A DNA stretch of 64,000 nucleotides. Source: Elusimicrobia bacterium RIFCSPLOWO2_02_FULL_39_32 (lineage in GTDB: Bacteria; Elusimicrobiota; Elusimicrobia; 2-02-FULL-39-32). Positions 15,001-20,675 of this stretch are shown piece by piece. The position numbers and the translations under genes are program-made. The stretch is from positions 32,903 through 96,902 of the forward strand of contig MGUU01000005.1 of the NCBI GenBank assembly GCA_001800135.1. The letters run 5' to 3'. Below the pieces are notes generated by a model. That model was not told the DNA's origin. It did no database searches and was given only the letters and a program-made list of their open reading frames with translations. The stretch's first letter is position 1. The number at the start of each line of letters is the position of its first letter.

Positions 15001-18000
15001 TGGACTTGGGTTAGTTCTAAATATTCTGCTGCATAAAACTTACAATGACACTATTCTTGCTGCGAGATGGTATGTAAATAAAGTCGAATCTGGTTTTGAT
15101 GCTAGATCGCCCCGAGAACTAATGCCAATTATGGCTGCGGCGGCCCTTGGTGTTTCTTCCTCACACGGTATTGTTCCCACTCAAATAAACCAAGAATTAC
15201 CAAGGCTAAGATCGAAAGAGTTATTACGGCTGTCATTTTATTCCTCCTCTGGGCAAATGAGAACACCCAATACAAAAAAGAGAATCCCAAGTATTATCAC
15301 ACCAATCTTCAAAATCTTAGGAAGCTCTCTAAACACATCAGCTATTAAAAACGAAGAAAGCGCAACCGCTGACAGATTCATTGCCCATGATGATATTAGC
15401 TTTCTACGTCCTCTAGTGAAAAAACTCTCTAGCATGCCACTGATTATAACAGATACCCTGCTAAACCTCAACGCCGCTCTTTTTTACCATCTCATGCTTT
15501 GGATTTCAAAACTTCCTCTAGCTACCATTCCCCAGCTTAAACCAGAGGATGAAGATGCAAAAAAAATCGTTGAACTTGAAATAACAAGATTGAGATTTGA
15601 AAAAGCCCATCTGCTTTATCCTTTAAGTTACTTTTCTGATCGTTTGGGTATTAGCATTACTCAGATTCACCGCTTTTTGCATCGCCAAAGAAGCCTTAGT
15701 AAAGAAAAGTATGCTGAACTTATAATCCTGCTCGCAGAACTGGATAAGAGATATGATCTCAATTCCCTCCCTGACCATCCAACCCTTCTTGCAAAACTAA
15801 AGAAAACTGTGCTTGTTTATACTCATGCGGAAATCGCAAAAAGAAGCGGAATTGAAAGCGAGGGAACTATTTCCTTAATTCTTTCTGAAGCCCAAGGATT
15901 TGGGCATGAAACTTACCGCAAGTTAGTTCCTTTTATAAGAGAAGTGGAACAACAATATCATCTGGATTCTTTACCGTATCACGAAATTATGATCGCATTG
16001 CTTATAAAGGTTGTTAAAAATTATTCTTTAGGGATAGTTGCCAAGGAATCAAAAGTGAACAAATCAACGATTGCTAAACTTGTGTCTGGCGAGCACAAAG
16101 GCATGATCCAAAAAACATATCTCAAACTACTCTCATTTTTTGAACGAGTGAATGACCATTCTGAAATTGTTTCTCTACTACAAAACCAAAGGCAGCAGCA
16201 TCCCCGAGCCTTAGATCATAAGTTTAATCAATATCTTATCCAAAACGATTTATCGCAATACAGCACACTAAAAACATCCTTTACTCCTGAAATAAAAAAA
16301 GTATTGCTGGAAAATCCAACCTTGCGTCCAGTATTTTTAGTATCCCTATCAGAAGAAAAAAAACAGGTGGGTCAACTAGAAGTTGTGGATCAAAAAGTAT
16401 TAGATCAGGTTGGCAAGGACGAACACCTTTCCAAATATCCGGACTTATTGAATAATGACTTCGATGATATGCGCGAAAAAATTTTGGAACGAGCCGGTGA
16501 AGATTTACTGGATGAATATACAGGATTTTTAGCTGGCTCTTTAGAGGTCGCAAATCGCATGGCGTTAGAGGGTCACAAAATGATCATAGGAGTTACAGAT
16601 CGGCCATACAATAATAATATGGGAATGGATTTCAATGTTGCCAATGGAAGACAAGTTTATTTCCCTTTAAAGGATGGAACCTGGCTGGGAGTAAAAGGAA
16701 TAGGACAATTGATTGAAGAGGATCATGTTCCCTATGACCCGATGCATCATCGAGGCGTTCAATTTGGACTTGTGATTAAGATTGAAGTGGATCAAGCAGT
16801 AAAAGGATATTTAAAAATTAAAGAAAGCAGCGGAAGGTTTGCGCAGTTCTTAGGTTACAGGAGGCTTTATTCTGTGCCAAATGGTCATGGCGGTTTTATA
16901 AGCACCTCAAAATTAAAAGACAGCGATGAAGAACTAATCCAACCTGTTTTGGTTTTTAACCGAGTTTTAACCCCGCATCGTTTAGGTAAACTTAATCAAT
17001 TACTGCAATCAGATCCAGAACTTCTAAATTTTAGAACCAGAGCTTCTAAAATTGCGGCAGCTGGTTTTACTCCGCCAAATAGAATTCTATCCAGCTCTGA
17101 ATTCATGAATATGATTTTCTCTGAACTAGGCCGTTCTGAAGCGGTTAAACAGAATCATGGTTTATTTAAACAAACAATACACATACAAGATTTCACATTA
17201 TTTGGCGAAGAATCGGACAATGAGGAATTTTTCAACAAAGAAGAATATTTATCCTATTTAAATATTGACGGATGGGGTGGCAGAGAGAGTTTTTCTCTTT
17301 TTACAGAACAGGGGATCGGGGTTCAAGGAATAGAAAATAAGATGGTGGCCCTTGGCCGAATATTGACAAGATTAGAACCTACGGATTTAAAAATTTTATT
17401 TCCTTCCCCTTCTCAAACTCTGGAAGTACTGTTCCAAAGTTACTTCAGTAATTTAGAAGAACCCTATTTAAAAGTTTGGGCAGAAAAACTCCCCAAATCA
17501 AAAAGAGATTCTGTTCATCCCGCAGGATGGATACTGGATATTTCTAAACGAGGACTTGCTCTAATTCTAGCATTCAAAGAAATTGCGCCGCAGGATGATT
17601 TTCTTTCAAACCCAACACAGTTAAGAGATAAAATCATTTATAAAATAATCGGTTGGGCTAGAGCAGAAGTTAAAGAGAGACGAAAAACCAATAAAATCAT
17701 AAATCGGTTGCTGAAGCGTTATACCAAAGCATCTCTTCCCCCTGCTTCTATCGCGGCAGATCCGGAAAATTATAAGGTTGGACCAAGCTGGTACAAAGAT
17801 CATAAAGAGTCAGAGAACGAGAATTTTAGACGCACTATTAGAGCAGCTGCTGCGAACTTAACTTATTCTGAACAAAAATTAGCGGAAAGCAGGCTCGACC
17901 TTTTACTCAAACGGCCCGAGCTCGAATCTCTGGCCTGCCGGCAAGCTGAAGAGATCGTATATGAATTCACCAAGACCATCACAGGCGTAAAGGAACCAAT

Positions 18001-20623
18001 GCTCTCCTTGAAAGAAGCAGCGCAGAAATCTGCATTAGATCTTTTGCCTGAATTTGAACGGCAATTATCTTACACGCTCAGCGGAAGATTGAAAGGAGAA
18101 AGTGCGGTTTTGCTTGCTGTGTCAGGAAATAGAGCCAGCTCCAAACAGTTTTTTGAAGCGGCAATGAAAGGGACTGATGAATTGAAAAAATATGCAAGAT
18201 CATTCCCTGATGTAGATCGGACAATGGAGCACGCTACCCGCGTTTTATTAGACGAGTTAGAACAGAAGAAGCGCTCAGAGGTTTTGTACCTCATGGACAA
18301 TGTGATTGAGGATGTCTATGATTTACCTTTCATAAAATGGCTTTTGGAAAAAGGGCATAAAGTCACTCTTGTAGGCAAAGCGGTTGAAGCGGACAACGAC
18401 GCAACCGTGCAAGATATTGAGAGGCTGCTCTCTTATCCAGAGGTGCGCCAGTTTTTGGGAAAAAAAAGGATAAAAAATCAGATCAAAATTATTTCCAGTG
18501 GTTCTGCCACCCGTGGGACAGATTTGCACCGCGCAACGCCAGAATTTATTCAAGCATGGAAAACTGCTGATGTGATTATAGTAAAAGGAGAAGGAAACCG
18601 CGGCACGCTTTCCAATGTTACGAAAAGTTATTACAACCTTGCGATAGCTAAATCCTTGCATGAAATGCCTGGAAAAAGAAAAGGCGAATCTGTGGTGGAG
18701 CAAGTTAATCCATCAGCCTACCATCCAACTGCATCCAGAATGGAAGATGCCCTAAATGCGATGATGGAGATGATCACATCTGATTTATCCCAACTTGCTG
18801 TTGTTGAAAAAAATGTTTTGCTTACTCTAGTTGAGATGTTTGCCAGAGCCAGAATCGAGGTACTCTCTCGCCTCAAAGAGGATACGCGCTCTTTTCTATT
18901 GGTTCAGCCAGAAAATCGTCCGGAAAAAAAATCAGAAAGAATCGCAAGAGTAGCAGGAGTGATCCATGCAATTGAAAAGCATAAAGATAAATTCATAAAA
19001 AGAGTTCTAGATTTATTTGATAACAGCACAGAGCTTAAGCCAAGTCTTAACCGATTAGAAAGCGAAGAAATTTCGCCTTTAAATTTTTTAACAACAAAAT
19101 CTGACTTACTGAGCCATTGGATTCCACCCTATTTGCAAGATGATAACAATCTTTTGTCTCTTCCTTTTGTAGGTCATGCTTTGGCAATGAAAGAGGTTTT
19201 AAACCCAAAAGATTTAGAAAAAATGACGGCTTTGTATGGAGGGGCAGGCGCAGATATAAGCACATTTTTATTAGCGACCAATGCGACAAAATCATATTTT
19301 GTGAACAAGGCCGAAACAAAGTCCCGCTTACTCTCCCACATCATAGATGATTGGTGGGAGGAGCTTGATTCTTCATATGTTTACTCTACCTATAAACGAT
19401 TTGCAGGCTTCGCAAGCATTGCGTCCTTTCGCAATTTGATCTCAGGTAAGGAGTCCTTGGAAATACCGATTGCAACCGAGTTAAAAGCTATGGGAGTGAA
19501 CAAAGAAACCATTCGAATTCAAGAAGTTAATGGGAATCTTGAATTAAAATTTAAGTGGCGCCATCCAGAAAGCAGCCAAACAAGAGAATACAGCATCACA
19601 TTTATAAATGCAGATATTACAAGGCCCAATCAATACCCGCCGGTATTGGACAGTGTGTTAAAAAATAAAATTGATCTTTTTTACATGCGTGCCGGCCTAG
19701 AAATTAATCAAGAATACGAAAATTTTATTGGCAGGATTGGCGCTTCCATAAAAATCGGCGGCTATCTGGTTACGGATGATTTTGATAACGGAATTAGGGA
19801 TGAAATTATCACTTATGATCCTGAGCCACATTTAAAGCAGGCTGGTTTAAATTTCAGCTCTCCCATCAAAACCCAAAAAATGGAGTGGTGGAGTTCCTTC
19901 ATTCCTCAAGACGGCGCATATCGGTACGGATGGGATCTCTCGATCCGCAGGAGAGAATCAGCGTCCCGTCCTAAACCTTCTGTTAAAAGAAAAAAAATTA
20001 AGCAGACAAAATTAAATAATCAAGACACATCCTATCAAGAAAAAGTGGAACAGATTCTGGAGCTTCTTTCTGGAGTTCCCCCGATAAAATTAGAGATTGA
20101 AACTATTGATGGAATTCGCGCAGGCGAGTTTGAAGGGAATGTAGATCTTTATCTTATTCGAGAATCCATGCCAGAAGATAAGATCAAACAAATTCTCAAG
20201 ACCGTGCGCGCAAAGAGAACCACCATCCTGATCGCGGAAACAGCTCAAGCTATGAAAAAAATAGAAGAGATACAAGGGATCATTGAAACTGGAAAAGAGC
20301 AAGAAGAAAAAAATATTTTAATTGTAAATTCGGAAGAATTTTTAGAAAACCAAATAATAGTAAATGATTCAACCTTAATTCTTAAAAATCTGGACGATCT
20401 CTTGATCACTCACCCTCTGCTTGCGACAATTTTACCTTATCATACTGGGCTTAACATTATAGTGGAGGGCAGTTTGGCAAGGGACTACAATGGTTTGCCT
20501 GAAAATTCTTTGCTCCGCAGCAAAAACACACTCTATCTTTTGCTGGATGATTTACTTCAAGTCCTGCCTGTCCGAGCGCTTGACTTAGAACCCATGGACA
20601 GCATTATCTTATCCTCTGCATAA
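2..20623 (+). CDS. Giant multidomain membrane-associated protein, 5' end outside window
   Basis: The frame is open from base 2, so the gene begins left of the window; the first in-window start codon is a GTG at 32 but nothing marks it as the real start. At least 6,873 residues are encoded. Counting from the GTG, visible parts are: a WDxRFG module (about 103-161, repeated at 1737-1790), a membrane block followed by HELTH (950-954), a prepilin-like segment (1982 onward), helix-turn-helix-like stretches (2450-2570), 31-residue tandem repeats (2702-2825), a membrane plus unknown-domain plus methyltransferase-like unit (3078-4320), a small-molecule-kinase-like domain (4470-4800), a second copy of the unit (4824-6650) carrying an inserted DUF89-like domain (5950-6235), and a unique C-terminus. 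No overall function is recognised. It is followed directly by a toxin-antitoxin promoter with no clear terminator. Confidence 0.9.
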   Translation, partial: LYGKENLTHLVAVKTDDILSKPIEKQYAFGAPHTIRLGEACRIERGDASGYPNPPEKQEIHLQLRMVQKRYEGIKINFQLYIDALPNGVKVAKVGVTQIPEHETRPVSGKSSLHLALEYAKKMIGIGKNSEAASTLSELLLDFSGYLVKLGGTGDMQRDFVPKWDERFGVLSRVPIPDLRDILEEAGALLKSIEKKQSLKKFIVSVYARHVMQMMMKKLSTEELQTVIDAYFDSSGLYMGESMMLIFEEMRADYSVRLFETLEKSMSKKSDRPDQFVSPHSHYREKYKELANRYPEIPFFPYHVNLPLNLKWEDFEFKLATFIRLGGGVRLLMEAKEIKELGGAMPDAEKTNEELKQELKQLGLEFLAREFIDPDEENMNFYNSFKAERKIFEPLEEKGEISIGEARYEWAAEGGIQWKGGRLSSRVSQEREFLKILGLQYTDIEIADALARYAETLQQKQADSKSLPGDGVVEAHILQIVIDYIKELDLHYPNEETWEIIAFQMHSYEFWLNYIRAIYRNKNMDISEHALYKTAALALLYVLEAEHKINTFTNEIKLNSLVDRFKGGDQLEEGSDPSSFVKAFLGGDELKSIFQWNRKAYQELMLLSLRNDPNLRTVYDRLFSAKAFSPDRKIIFKQILDKLESNEGPIGDQPGAIGIWPFKNLVLIGFVEGVIIVGFSLLTLMGFMPHAPPVFLENIDIFSLGLFVAALLVWYPLLVRLHYYFGIRQLNGKILISRTIFEKRKNWLIFRIKPSAEEHFHIVEDENEYLNNAKKAASTALFSLIPILIFPFALQSLPGVNPYFMTAVGAILGGIFHAARNSPALHSVKLDTDIDRIVQEEIVHIFNVTGAPELKKKIKLVIMKNVFDPIILLFFADRILSVRIPPYIALLAMALYSGFPVNLALPLARILIFIAVIQGLFETLHWIKNFYGTISPLTKTIYILGWKVRDEKDFRTLLSHELTHYRYPGKLLDRGTRSTGYLASFFETVRKSELNTANDDPEDINELAKRFARTHLEMYGAAALPLPGLASRFMKLAKKRAGLVHNIVGALKAEPEFSYLYGELLAYAALELLEGDHQKAYQVGNLLAQKVEFEDAVRLVAGKKIADSPIGLSASDYSAPKTLTTTEREYFNSISLESHLCVLLSRTGVFMENNIFNPGLADHAIIGSFTDKEFGIFILKTEWQDGSSKIKKEIFNFIGIRLDTGEPISTAKIIKDGSDYIVDNAIVLDGYDFMEQRIAAMLQAGRIIEWRSRPMAQFTVREKALYDKLTENHTVERTAGEKSVMKVSLLPLQQIVFALAQPSRLSKILPLEVSIANDSSSENYPWAQDYCQTLIANIQKVLPKEFAPYSGDIPKLIEEKQTGMLLGERDQFVQLVPLSQSGESQLGALPSMIPRKVIIDALAEAFMSAPLWAPHGVEEGLSGNESNLYGRLLIAQIELLRKLLPDITDQEIIQIIGEDNFVAYFTLTHPVNWDTYSEDILPPQPGAMGIWKTWFGIKNIAVINLLESFLFGGIFFWRTESVYESMMKMMENYLSQPDYYTTTVVWSSVISALSVLPIALLILFLGHFFSGIVQENGMLLRWKKLGGNVELKTDLKIALKASVKATIRGSWSMILVIPIALFLNILSPLGPLKIKMAIALGLFNGVFLLSQLGKFFSQASIVLKNMEHHFEKMDEILTSYDEEKKGDGFPHAGSQDTPILEKPKDATPIVLAEDEGKISTPSAAESAAKPESEVEDSAETVSEKTAIHKALEMVESMINHGLYDSAYHLLTELLNDIAAVVKRHLDLNTFTRKWDGRFGMTNGPKILFNQLDGVTRKIGEFHGRIIQASRSAPEPIRIRINMMDSDKGYKGYLSAEETWKKILELRKENKILFCMTLLSEKDVAKPIEDYSDATDFESIGMVGIVRAIDEDIASHSYLSVDGNVHPMLTQLQHERYTKFQNKGISSEMFKLRAEFHIYVDEVEKIAKIVLVDPDDSESNLPPSGPKPTNQSGFTLLEGVLIGLSLFGLGTIAYSIYHGWSWGGIILSALAVLPVGGILLGKFYDLFMKSLEGDALEGYFSVIKGKKNTLNDRDRKGEIKFQNVGADTFYIIGSRLYYLAQNFEEANQSGGFFDELKLSSRDRAIVLKLYYDEQGLPLSDKTRVHDIMMAFQNIWRSGNRNFKVLSAEAVIRLIAEYVPEIKINDAEKSEGAKNTKKLGDAKATKPGIAPFLRSVTSRLYRKGNIEIQTEIDPIEPLPRQFDDNPLRSDILEDDKKTDRDNGLASTKDEWAIEKWGEDSWQYYLYTTVGVNLEVVYQLPVLLAVWFNLDVPVVVAVTVASAFVFSGAHKGRGVTYREWFGSDKGKKLFFWGLVLAGVLVTPAFLFSVGLGTAATGLGYYCLTHTSHNGAILLARRYVNKKLDISNLRLDRLFSPKFLPQVVELFQDRNLHWLELSWFFRLAFWLSQSPLASVEEKGELSFIEKLKKVNLLYSIPEMSALSNVPKSTLGNILLNGAIPTPKNLEKLQGLVSEIEQKYDLRLLPDRKTMFATLKAVAEKNGRDVTARESGIPYNAIWQILNGDFQMSPRVYRQFYDFMIARVNDRFEIQLESDLSPKLSADAILEKLGVDLSDPIDSESKLRNMSKVFENLLKDKETNKHAIVKLLSMITRDGKQFFQGYSIESILSLSAAKFMSKFEILLYLYSYKDNGDFIFNGGAISGILRTTRTLEDIKNFILLLNRKEIRNGNHIAQILKSSKSLVDAEQFINYLQILGIKSSGDISGIIHSKRKLREVIEFINHLRGIGIQSPQHLSHIIGSSKSLEDVSAFIAYLIGIEVTGETTICTIVRSSLRLDQAQMLRTNIDKIGLDGIRKKYERENQGQLNFYKDVFGDGLDKLPLAVLYFLLPAELKMDKRFRWNKLSFPYSDAQVLATISLNEDRTKILVGSKEYDLPRYHGYSGIQDFFKQLRADHLFSSKRSVPWHYIIPIPSDVRIEMGWYYHPLILSMDSHVRGEDPGYTGHDILGDEDDLETKIILNQIKEILGSEGYEKFLSLTENTNRSTNEKSEYKKMLKQVQKRMGLESESGSIDPEQDLDTDDEEIEETENGNTPASILGAKWAHLAGELEWAFSVPFLIMGAKTILRWEADRLIGEGKADTSLLDDLDKLEPMGAVSWFTGAFGSISLTAWMVYSMISGVWWDGGIAVGIWLLASGIVFSREHPKYKKDGKKLNYFDRAILTIVGAIFAAVTVSPAVVFSIAISILGIPLLLAVVAGILFIEPFRKLALTYFELGIKGSIKLHNFYNNRISPKLGLIPASVLPTGDEDDTDQKFDQYLAQNNLSEYKALKQSFSSEIKKALLEDSALKPVFLVHEPPAEIMKIEKYMGPIEVLRENAVAQIGGEEILHRTSGYFAGSAEVANLMAENGYVIVAGMTDKGYPGEKDIANGRQCYFPSEDGTWLSLKGSGNFSHEDKPYEFYPEHGSYRGVVIGKELGFAEKGTAAVAKAGAGNLFPLLLAVRQLYALPDGKGNLVKIDSIEEIKANGITPRLLFNRFITPHRFSKLAQLLQTDPGLHKLKARISSTLVNLGEEPIRSSEELLTRAMYKLGKFEAFKQNAGWFKKTLHDQDFTLAGEEADNEEFISAKDYIERYLEDPFENATYMSENKNLLVDHGLSFSGLHSKIAACGYAAKHLINLYFDDTPKVTLPEFLLSLFSGYFDQLDDKYLDLWVEQSKMGENGDLFKLLQMTVSDSVKQSNSAADSNELVQSIFALAIEKVREKTVAVLVKQLKTIGDKEKKDKKEEKKEIKTHISEILLFVQKHREEIEKDKNWGREWILGKIKIIEELIQNTVSKYDIDNKRKTKNEITQLKIFWQSKYWLANNEVTLERVCSLDSLMDQIISDSLSVGNKYKAEKTNLSKEMEESLAALFQIVKVDLANSKIRDPAVFGSTAEAAAKARIEMFYRLNKETRKFLLSALGSPYVLFFGGKSQLIAKVIKSIDLLYRDMGRFSAMIKDWVLNIASNFETLNEVAWDRDKKVSHDFDSSASITDALRLYQNLLDNNPILSLPFVGHAMAIKNVVNPDNHLQVGLYGGAGADISSFLLATNITQAYFVEQYKVDARKLLHLIDNHWEFLSFLLSKDEYARQKKFYSFGAHMDIHQSSMVVDGIEIDLNVRIVQELIAMKIDKKTIFISEENGNTKISFEWKYPGTQETKIYNITYIQEDIKTIGQQKFEKQNPFLDRLLKEGIDLYYQRAPSTIPKFYEQFMGRIGSSLKPGGFAITDDFMELVLNNPTQYLESEGSMFGPPIYSYMMRWWESLIPFSPDTWPYGWYLSIRQKIRVATSSEETLGAVMVWAWKLILFLSQWAHSRLNFVPLLKKEKYSLAMYRKTTAWWLENIISLVASGFSTGLPVYLLTGELHLAAAATFNFVWPIFTLLHFPNFIGSYGSRDPPLLYFAAAGFLSFTGLVFGFSPFDIQGIVFHLLINFSLPFITDFSLKVRFKKVLEDNYEIGKVRKIELIGKGTYTTAYQVITDHSKFILRLNQDKKPAILFETQLRNIAEPNSQIPNFILTRNRNSSVQFRKQTLTLTTFLDGIRVSWNEINNNRLKNAALRLAEFHKMFKGAIDSFSIDPRRFDSIPVIDLANLDQRDQSAEKKFERFYDSLPSILPVASYFHNHYEFYIAQIRKLKENTAGKIEHLPQTVFHGDFAACNLLFKGDDVNAVIDFGNSNIGPRILDFANPIVQQDGQLDWQRFKEFISVYQSVAEEPLTREELELLPEMFRRQILQQILSLSTVIRNGKIRNWINMKRCLVSNTELLKKLETLPWNELMAEITNLSPTIQNISSARTDKDKAKIGNPSASILGAKWAKVAGMLEWALAVPALALAGKVIIKGMAWVLVKAGLADEELLKDVRDESKLKPMDAFSKLLIIAGSVSMIFWFASAMISGIWWHAYVSIGIWMFFSGIVFSREHPEVQEDGKVLTYFDRLILFVVGALLAGVTVTPAIFVLMGSPIANLEGVTHLLQAAGLGLVLNILLHKTYNDTILAARWYVNKVESGFDARSPRELMPIMAAAALGVSSSHGIVPTQINQELPRLRSKELLRLSFYSSSGQMRTPNTKKRIPSIITPIFKILGSSLNTSAIKNEESATADRFIAHDDISFLRPLVKKLSSMPLIITDTLLNLNAALFYHLMLWISKLPLATIPQLKPEDEDAKKIVELEITRLRFEKAHLLYPLSYFSDRLGISITQIHRFLHRQRSLSKEKYAELIILLAELDKRYDLNSLPDHPTLLAKLKKTVLVYTHAEIAKRSGIESEGTISLILSEAQGFGHETYRKLVPFIREVEQQYHLDSLPYHEIMIALLIKVVKNYSLGIVAKESKVNKSTIAKLVSGEHKGMIQKTYLKLLSFFERVNDHSEIVSLLQNQRQQHPRALDHKFNQYLIQNDLSQYSTLKTSFTPEIKKVLLENPTLRPVFLVSLSEEKKQVGQLEVVDQKVLDQVGKDEHLSKYPDLLNNDFDDMREKILERAGEDLLDEYTGFLAGSLEVANRMALEGHKMIIGVTDRPYNNNMGMDFNVANGRQVYFPLKDGTWLGVKGIGQLIEEDHVPYDPMHHRGVQFGLVIKIEVDQAVKGYLKIKESSGRFAQFLGYRRLYSVPNGHGGFISTSKLKDSDEELIQPVLVFNRVLTPHRLGKLNQLLQSDPELLNFRTRASKIAAAGFTPPNRILSSSEFMNMIFSELGRSEAVKQNHGLFKQTIHIQDFTLFGEESDNEEFFNKEEYLSYLNIDGWGGRESFSLFTEQGIGVQGIENKMVALGRILTRLEPTDLKILFPSPSQTLEVLFQSYFSNLEEPYLKVWAEKLPKSKRDSVHPAGWILDISKRGLALILAFKEIAPQDDFLSNPTQLRDKIIYKIIGWARAEVKERRKTNKIINRLLKRYTKASLPPASIAADPENYKVGPSWYKDHKESENENFRRTIRAAAANLTYSEQKLAESRLDLLLKRPELESLACRQAEEIVYEFTKTITGVKEPMLSLKEAAQKSALDLLPEFERQLSYTLSGRLKGESAVLLAVSGNRASSKQFFEAAMKGTDELKKYARSFPDVDRTMEHATRVLLDELEQKKRSEVLYLMDNVIEDVYDLPFIKWLLEKGHKVTLVGKAVEADNDATVQDIERLLSYPEVRQFLGKKRIKNQIKIISSGSATRGTDLHRATPEFIQAWKTADVIIVKGEGNRGTLSNVTKSYYNLAIAKSLHEMPGKRKGESVVEQVNPSAYHPTASRMEDALNAMMEMITSDLSQLAVVEKNVLLTLVEMFARARIEVLSRLKEDTRSFLLVQPENRPEKKSERIARVAGVIHAIEKHKDKFIKRVLDLFDNSTELKPSLNRLESEEISPLNFLTTKSDLLSHWIPPYLQDDNNLLSLPFVGHALAMKEVLNPKDLEKMTALYGGAGADISTFLLATNATKSYFVNKAETKSRLLSHIIDDWWEELDSSYVYSTYKRFAGFASIASFRNLISGKESLEIPIATELKAMGVNKETIRIQEVNGNLELKFKWRHPESSQTREYSITFINADITRPNQYPPVLDSVLKNKIDLFYMRAGLEINQEYENFIGRIGASIKIGGYLVTDDFDNGIRDEIITYDPEPHLKQAGLNFSSPIKTQKMEWWSSFIPQDGAYRYGWDLSIRRRESASRPKPSVKRKKIKQTKLNNQDTSYQEKVEQILELLSGVPPIKLEIETIDGIRAGEFEGNVDLYLIRESMPEDKIKQILKTVRAKRTTILIAETAQAMKKIEEIQGIIETGKEQEEKNILIVNSEEFLENQIIVNDSTLILKNLDDLLITHPLLATILPYHTGLNIIVEGSLARDYNGLPENSLLRSKNTLYLLLDDLLQVLPVRALDLEPMDSIILSSA
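340..590 (+). other. WDxRFG module, copy 1 (in giant protein 1)
   Basis: A helical segment ends in a KWDERFG signature. The same layout returns at about 5236-5480 with KWDGRFG, showing that this part of the giant protein was duplicated. The family is not recognised. Confidence 0.55.
2160..3260 (+). other. M48-like membrane metalloprotease domain in giant protein 1
   Basis: Several hydrophobic segments (about residues 765-920) precede HELTH at residues 950-954, encoded at 2879-2893. Membrane helices followed by HExxH are the layout of M48/HtpX-type zinc peptidases. A glutamate in a YGELLAYAALE stretch some 100 residues later could be the third zinc ligand. Whether the site is active cannot be told from sequence alone. 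Confidence 0.5.
5966..6060 (+). other. Internal type IV prepilin-like segment in giant protein 1
   Basis: Residues 1982-1987 read G-F-T-L-L-E and are followed by about 20 hydrophobic residues. This matches the prepilin peptidase site, where cleavage follows Gly, Phe is the first mature residue and Glu is at mature position 5. Such sites normally sit near an N-terminus; here it lies almost 2,000 residues into the chain. Confidence 0.55.
7370..7760 (+). other. Helix-turn-helix-like region (giant protein 1)
   Basis: Two consecutive segments resemble XRE/Cro-type helix-turn-helix units: an A-LSNVPKSTLGNIL stretch, then ARESGIPYNAIWQILNG. Each is followed by a conserved 'YDLRLLPD'-like linker. 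A similar array with three units occurs at about 15590-16190 in the second half of the protein. DNA binding is an inference. Confidence 0.4.
8040..8506 (+). repeat. 31-residue helical tandem repeats (TALE/mTERF-like)
   Basis: Four consecutive 31-residue units at residues 2702-2732, 2733-2763, 2764-2794 and 2795-2825 share the pattern FI..L...GI......IS.II.SS.SL.DV. A longer, degenerate unit precedes them. The helix-loop-helix period and the S.SL..V..FI..L core recall mTERF and TALE-like nucleic-acid-binding repeats. Only the periodicity is certain. Confidence 0.5.
9260..9790 (+). other. ILGAKW membrane module, copy 1 (giant protein 1)
   Basis: Starts at an ASILGAKWA motif and contains several predicted membrane helices, with a GIVFSREHP signature between them. 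It is repeated almost motif for motif at 14495-15080, which marks the start of the second large duplicated unit. Confidence 0.6.
9920..10860 (+). other. Unknown domain with NGRQ…DGTWL…KG motifs, copy 1
   Basis: Motifs in order are FAGSAEVAN, NGRQCYFP, DGTWLSLKGSG, a histidine-arginine LTPHR-type motif and DFTLAGEEADNEEF. The second copy at about 16215-17240 keeps all of them. The GR…W…LKGxG pattern faintly resembles the SelO/YdiU pseudokinase family, but I would not assign it without a structure comparison. Confidence 0.35.
12110..12930 (+). other. SAM-methyltransferase-like domain, copy 1 (giant protein 1)
   Basis: A SLPFVGHAMA motif leads into LYGGAGADISSFL, which resembles the glycine-rich motif I of class I methyltransferases. 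SLKPGGFAITDDF then follows in the position of a late motif. The second copy at 19130-19950 retains both motifs. Enzymatic activity is unproven. Confidence 0.4.
13440..14430 (+). other. Aminoglycoside/choline-kinase-like phosphotransferase domain
   Basis: A glycine-rich LIGKGTYTTAY start (about residue 4483) is followed by H4669-G-D4671 with N4676 and then I-D4689-F. These are the catalytic loop (HGDxxxxN) and metal-binding (IDF) motifs of the APH/homoserine-kinase-II/choline-kinase superfamily. All key residues are present, so an active kinase is plausible. The domain sits exactly between the two large duplicated units of the giant protein and has no second copy. Confidence 0.7.
14495..15080 (+). 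other. ILGAKW membrane module, copy 2 (giant protein 1)
   Basis: Duplicate of the module at 9260-9790, keeping ASILGAKWA, the four-helix layout and GIVFSREHP. It opens the second large unit of the protein. Confidence 0.6.
17800..18720 (+). other. DUF89/ARMT1-like damage-control phosphatase domain
   Basis: Residues D6089-N6090 in a YLMDN motif, an N-D-A-T-x-x-D segment downstream, and KGEGN at 6185-6189 match the metal-binding and signature motifs of the DUF89 family (metal-dependent phosphatases acting on damaged phospho-metabolites). It is present only in the second duplicated unit, so it looks like an insertion. All expected metal ligands appear to be kept. Confidence 0.65.
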
Positions 20624-20640
20624 TTCGATAGAATAATGTA

Positions 20641-20669
20641 TTGACATTTAGTATACATTGTGATAAACT
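20641..20669 (+). promoter_or_regulatory. Promoter of toxin-antitoxin pair 1 with inverted repeat
   Basis: TTGACA at 20641-20646 and TAAACT at 20664-20669 are spaced 17 bases apart. The -10 ends only 6 bases before the toxin ATG, so the transcript should be leaderless. An inverted repeat AATGTAT (20635-20641)/ATACATT (20653-20659) flanks the -35 and could be the antitoxin operator. Confidence 0.6.
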
Positions 20670-20675
20670 GCTTTT

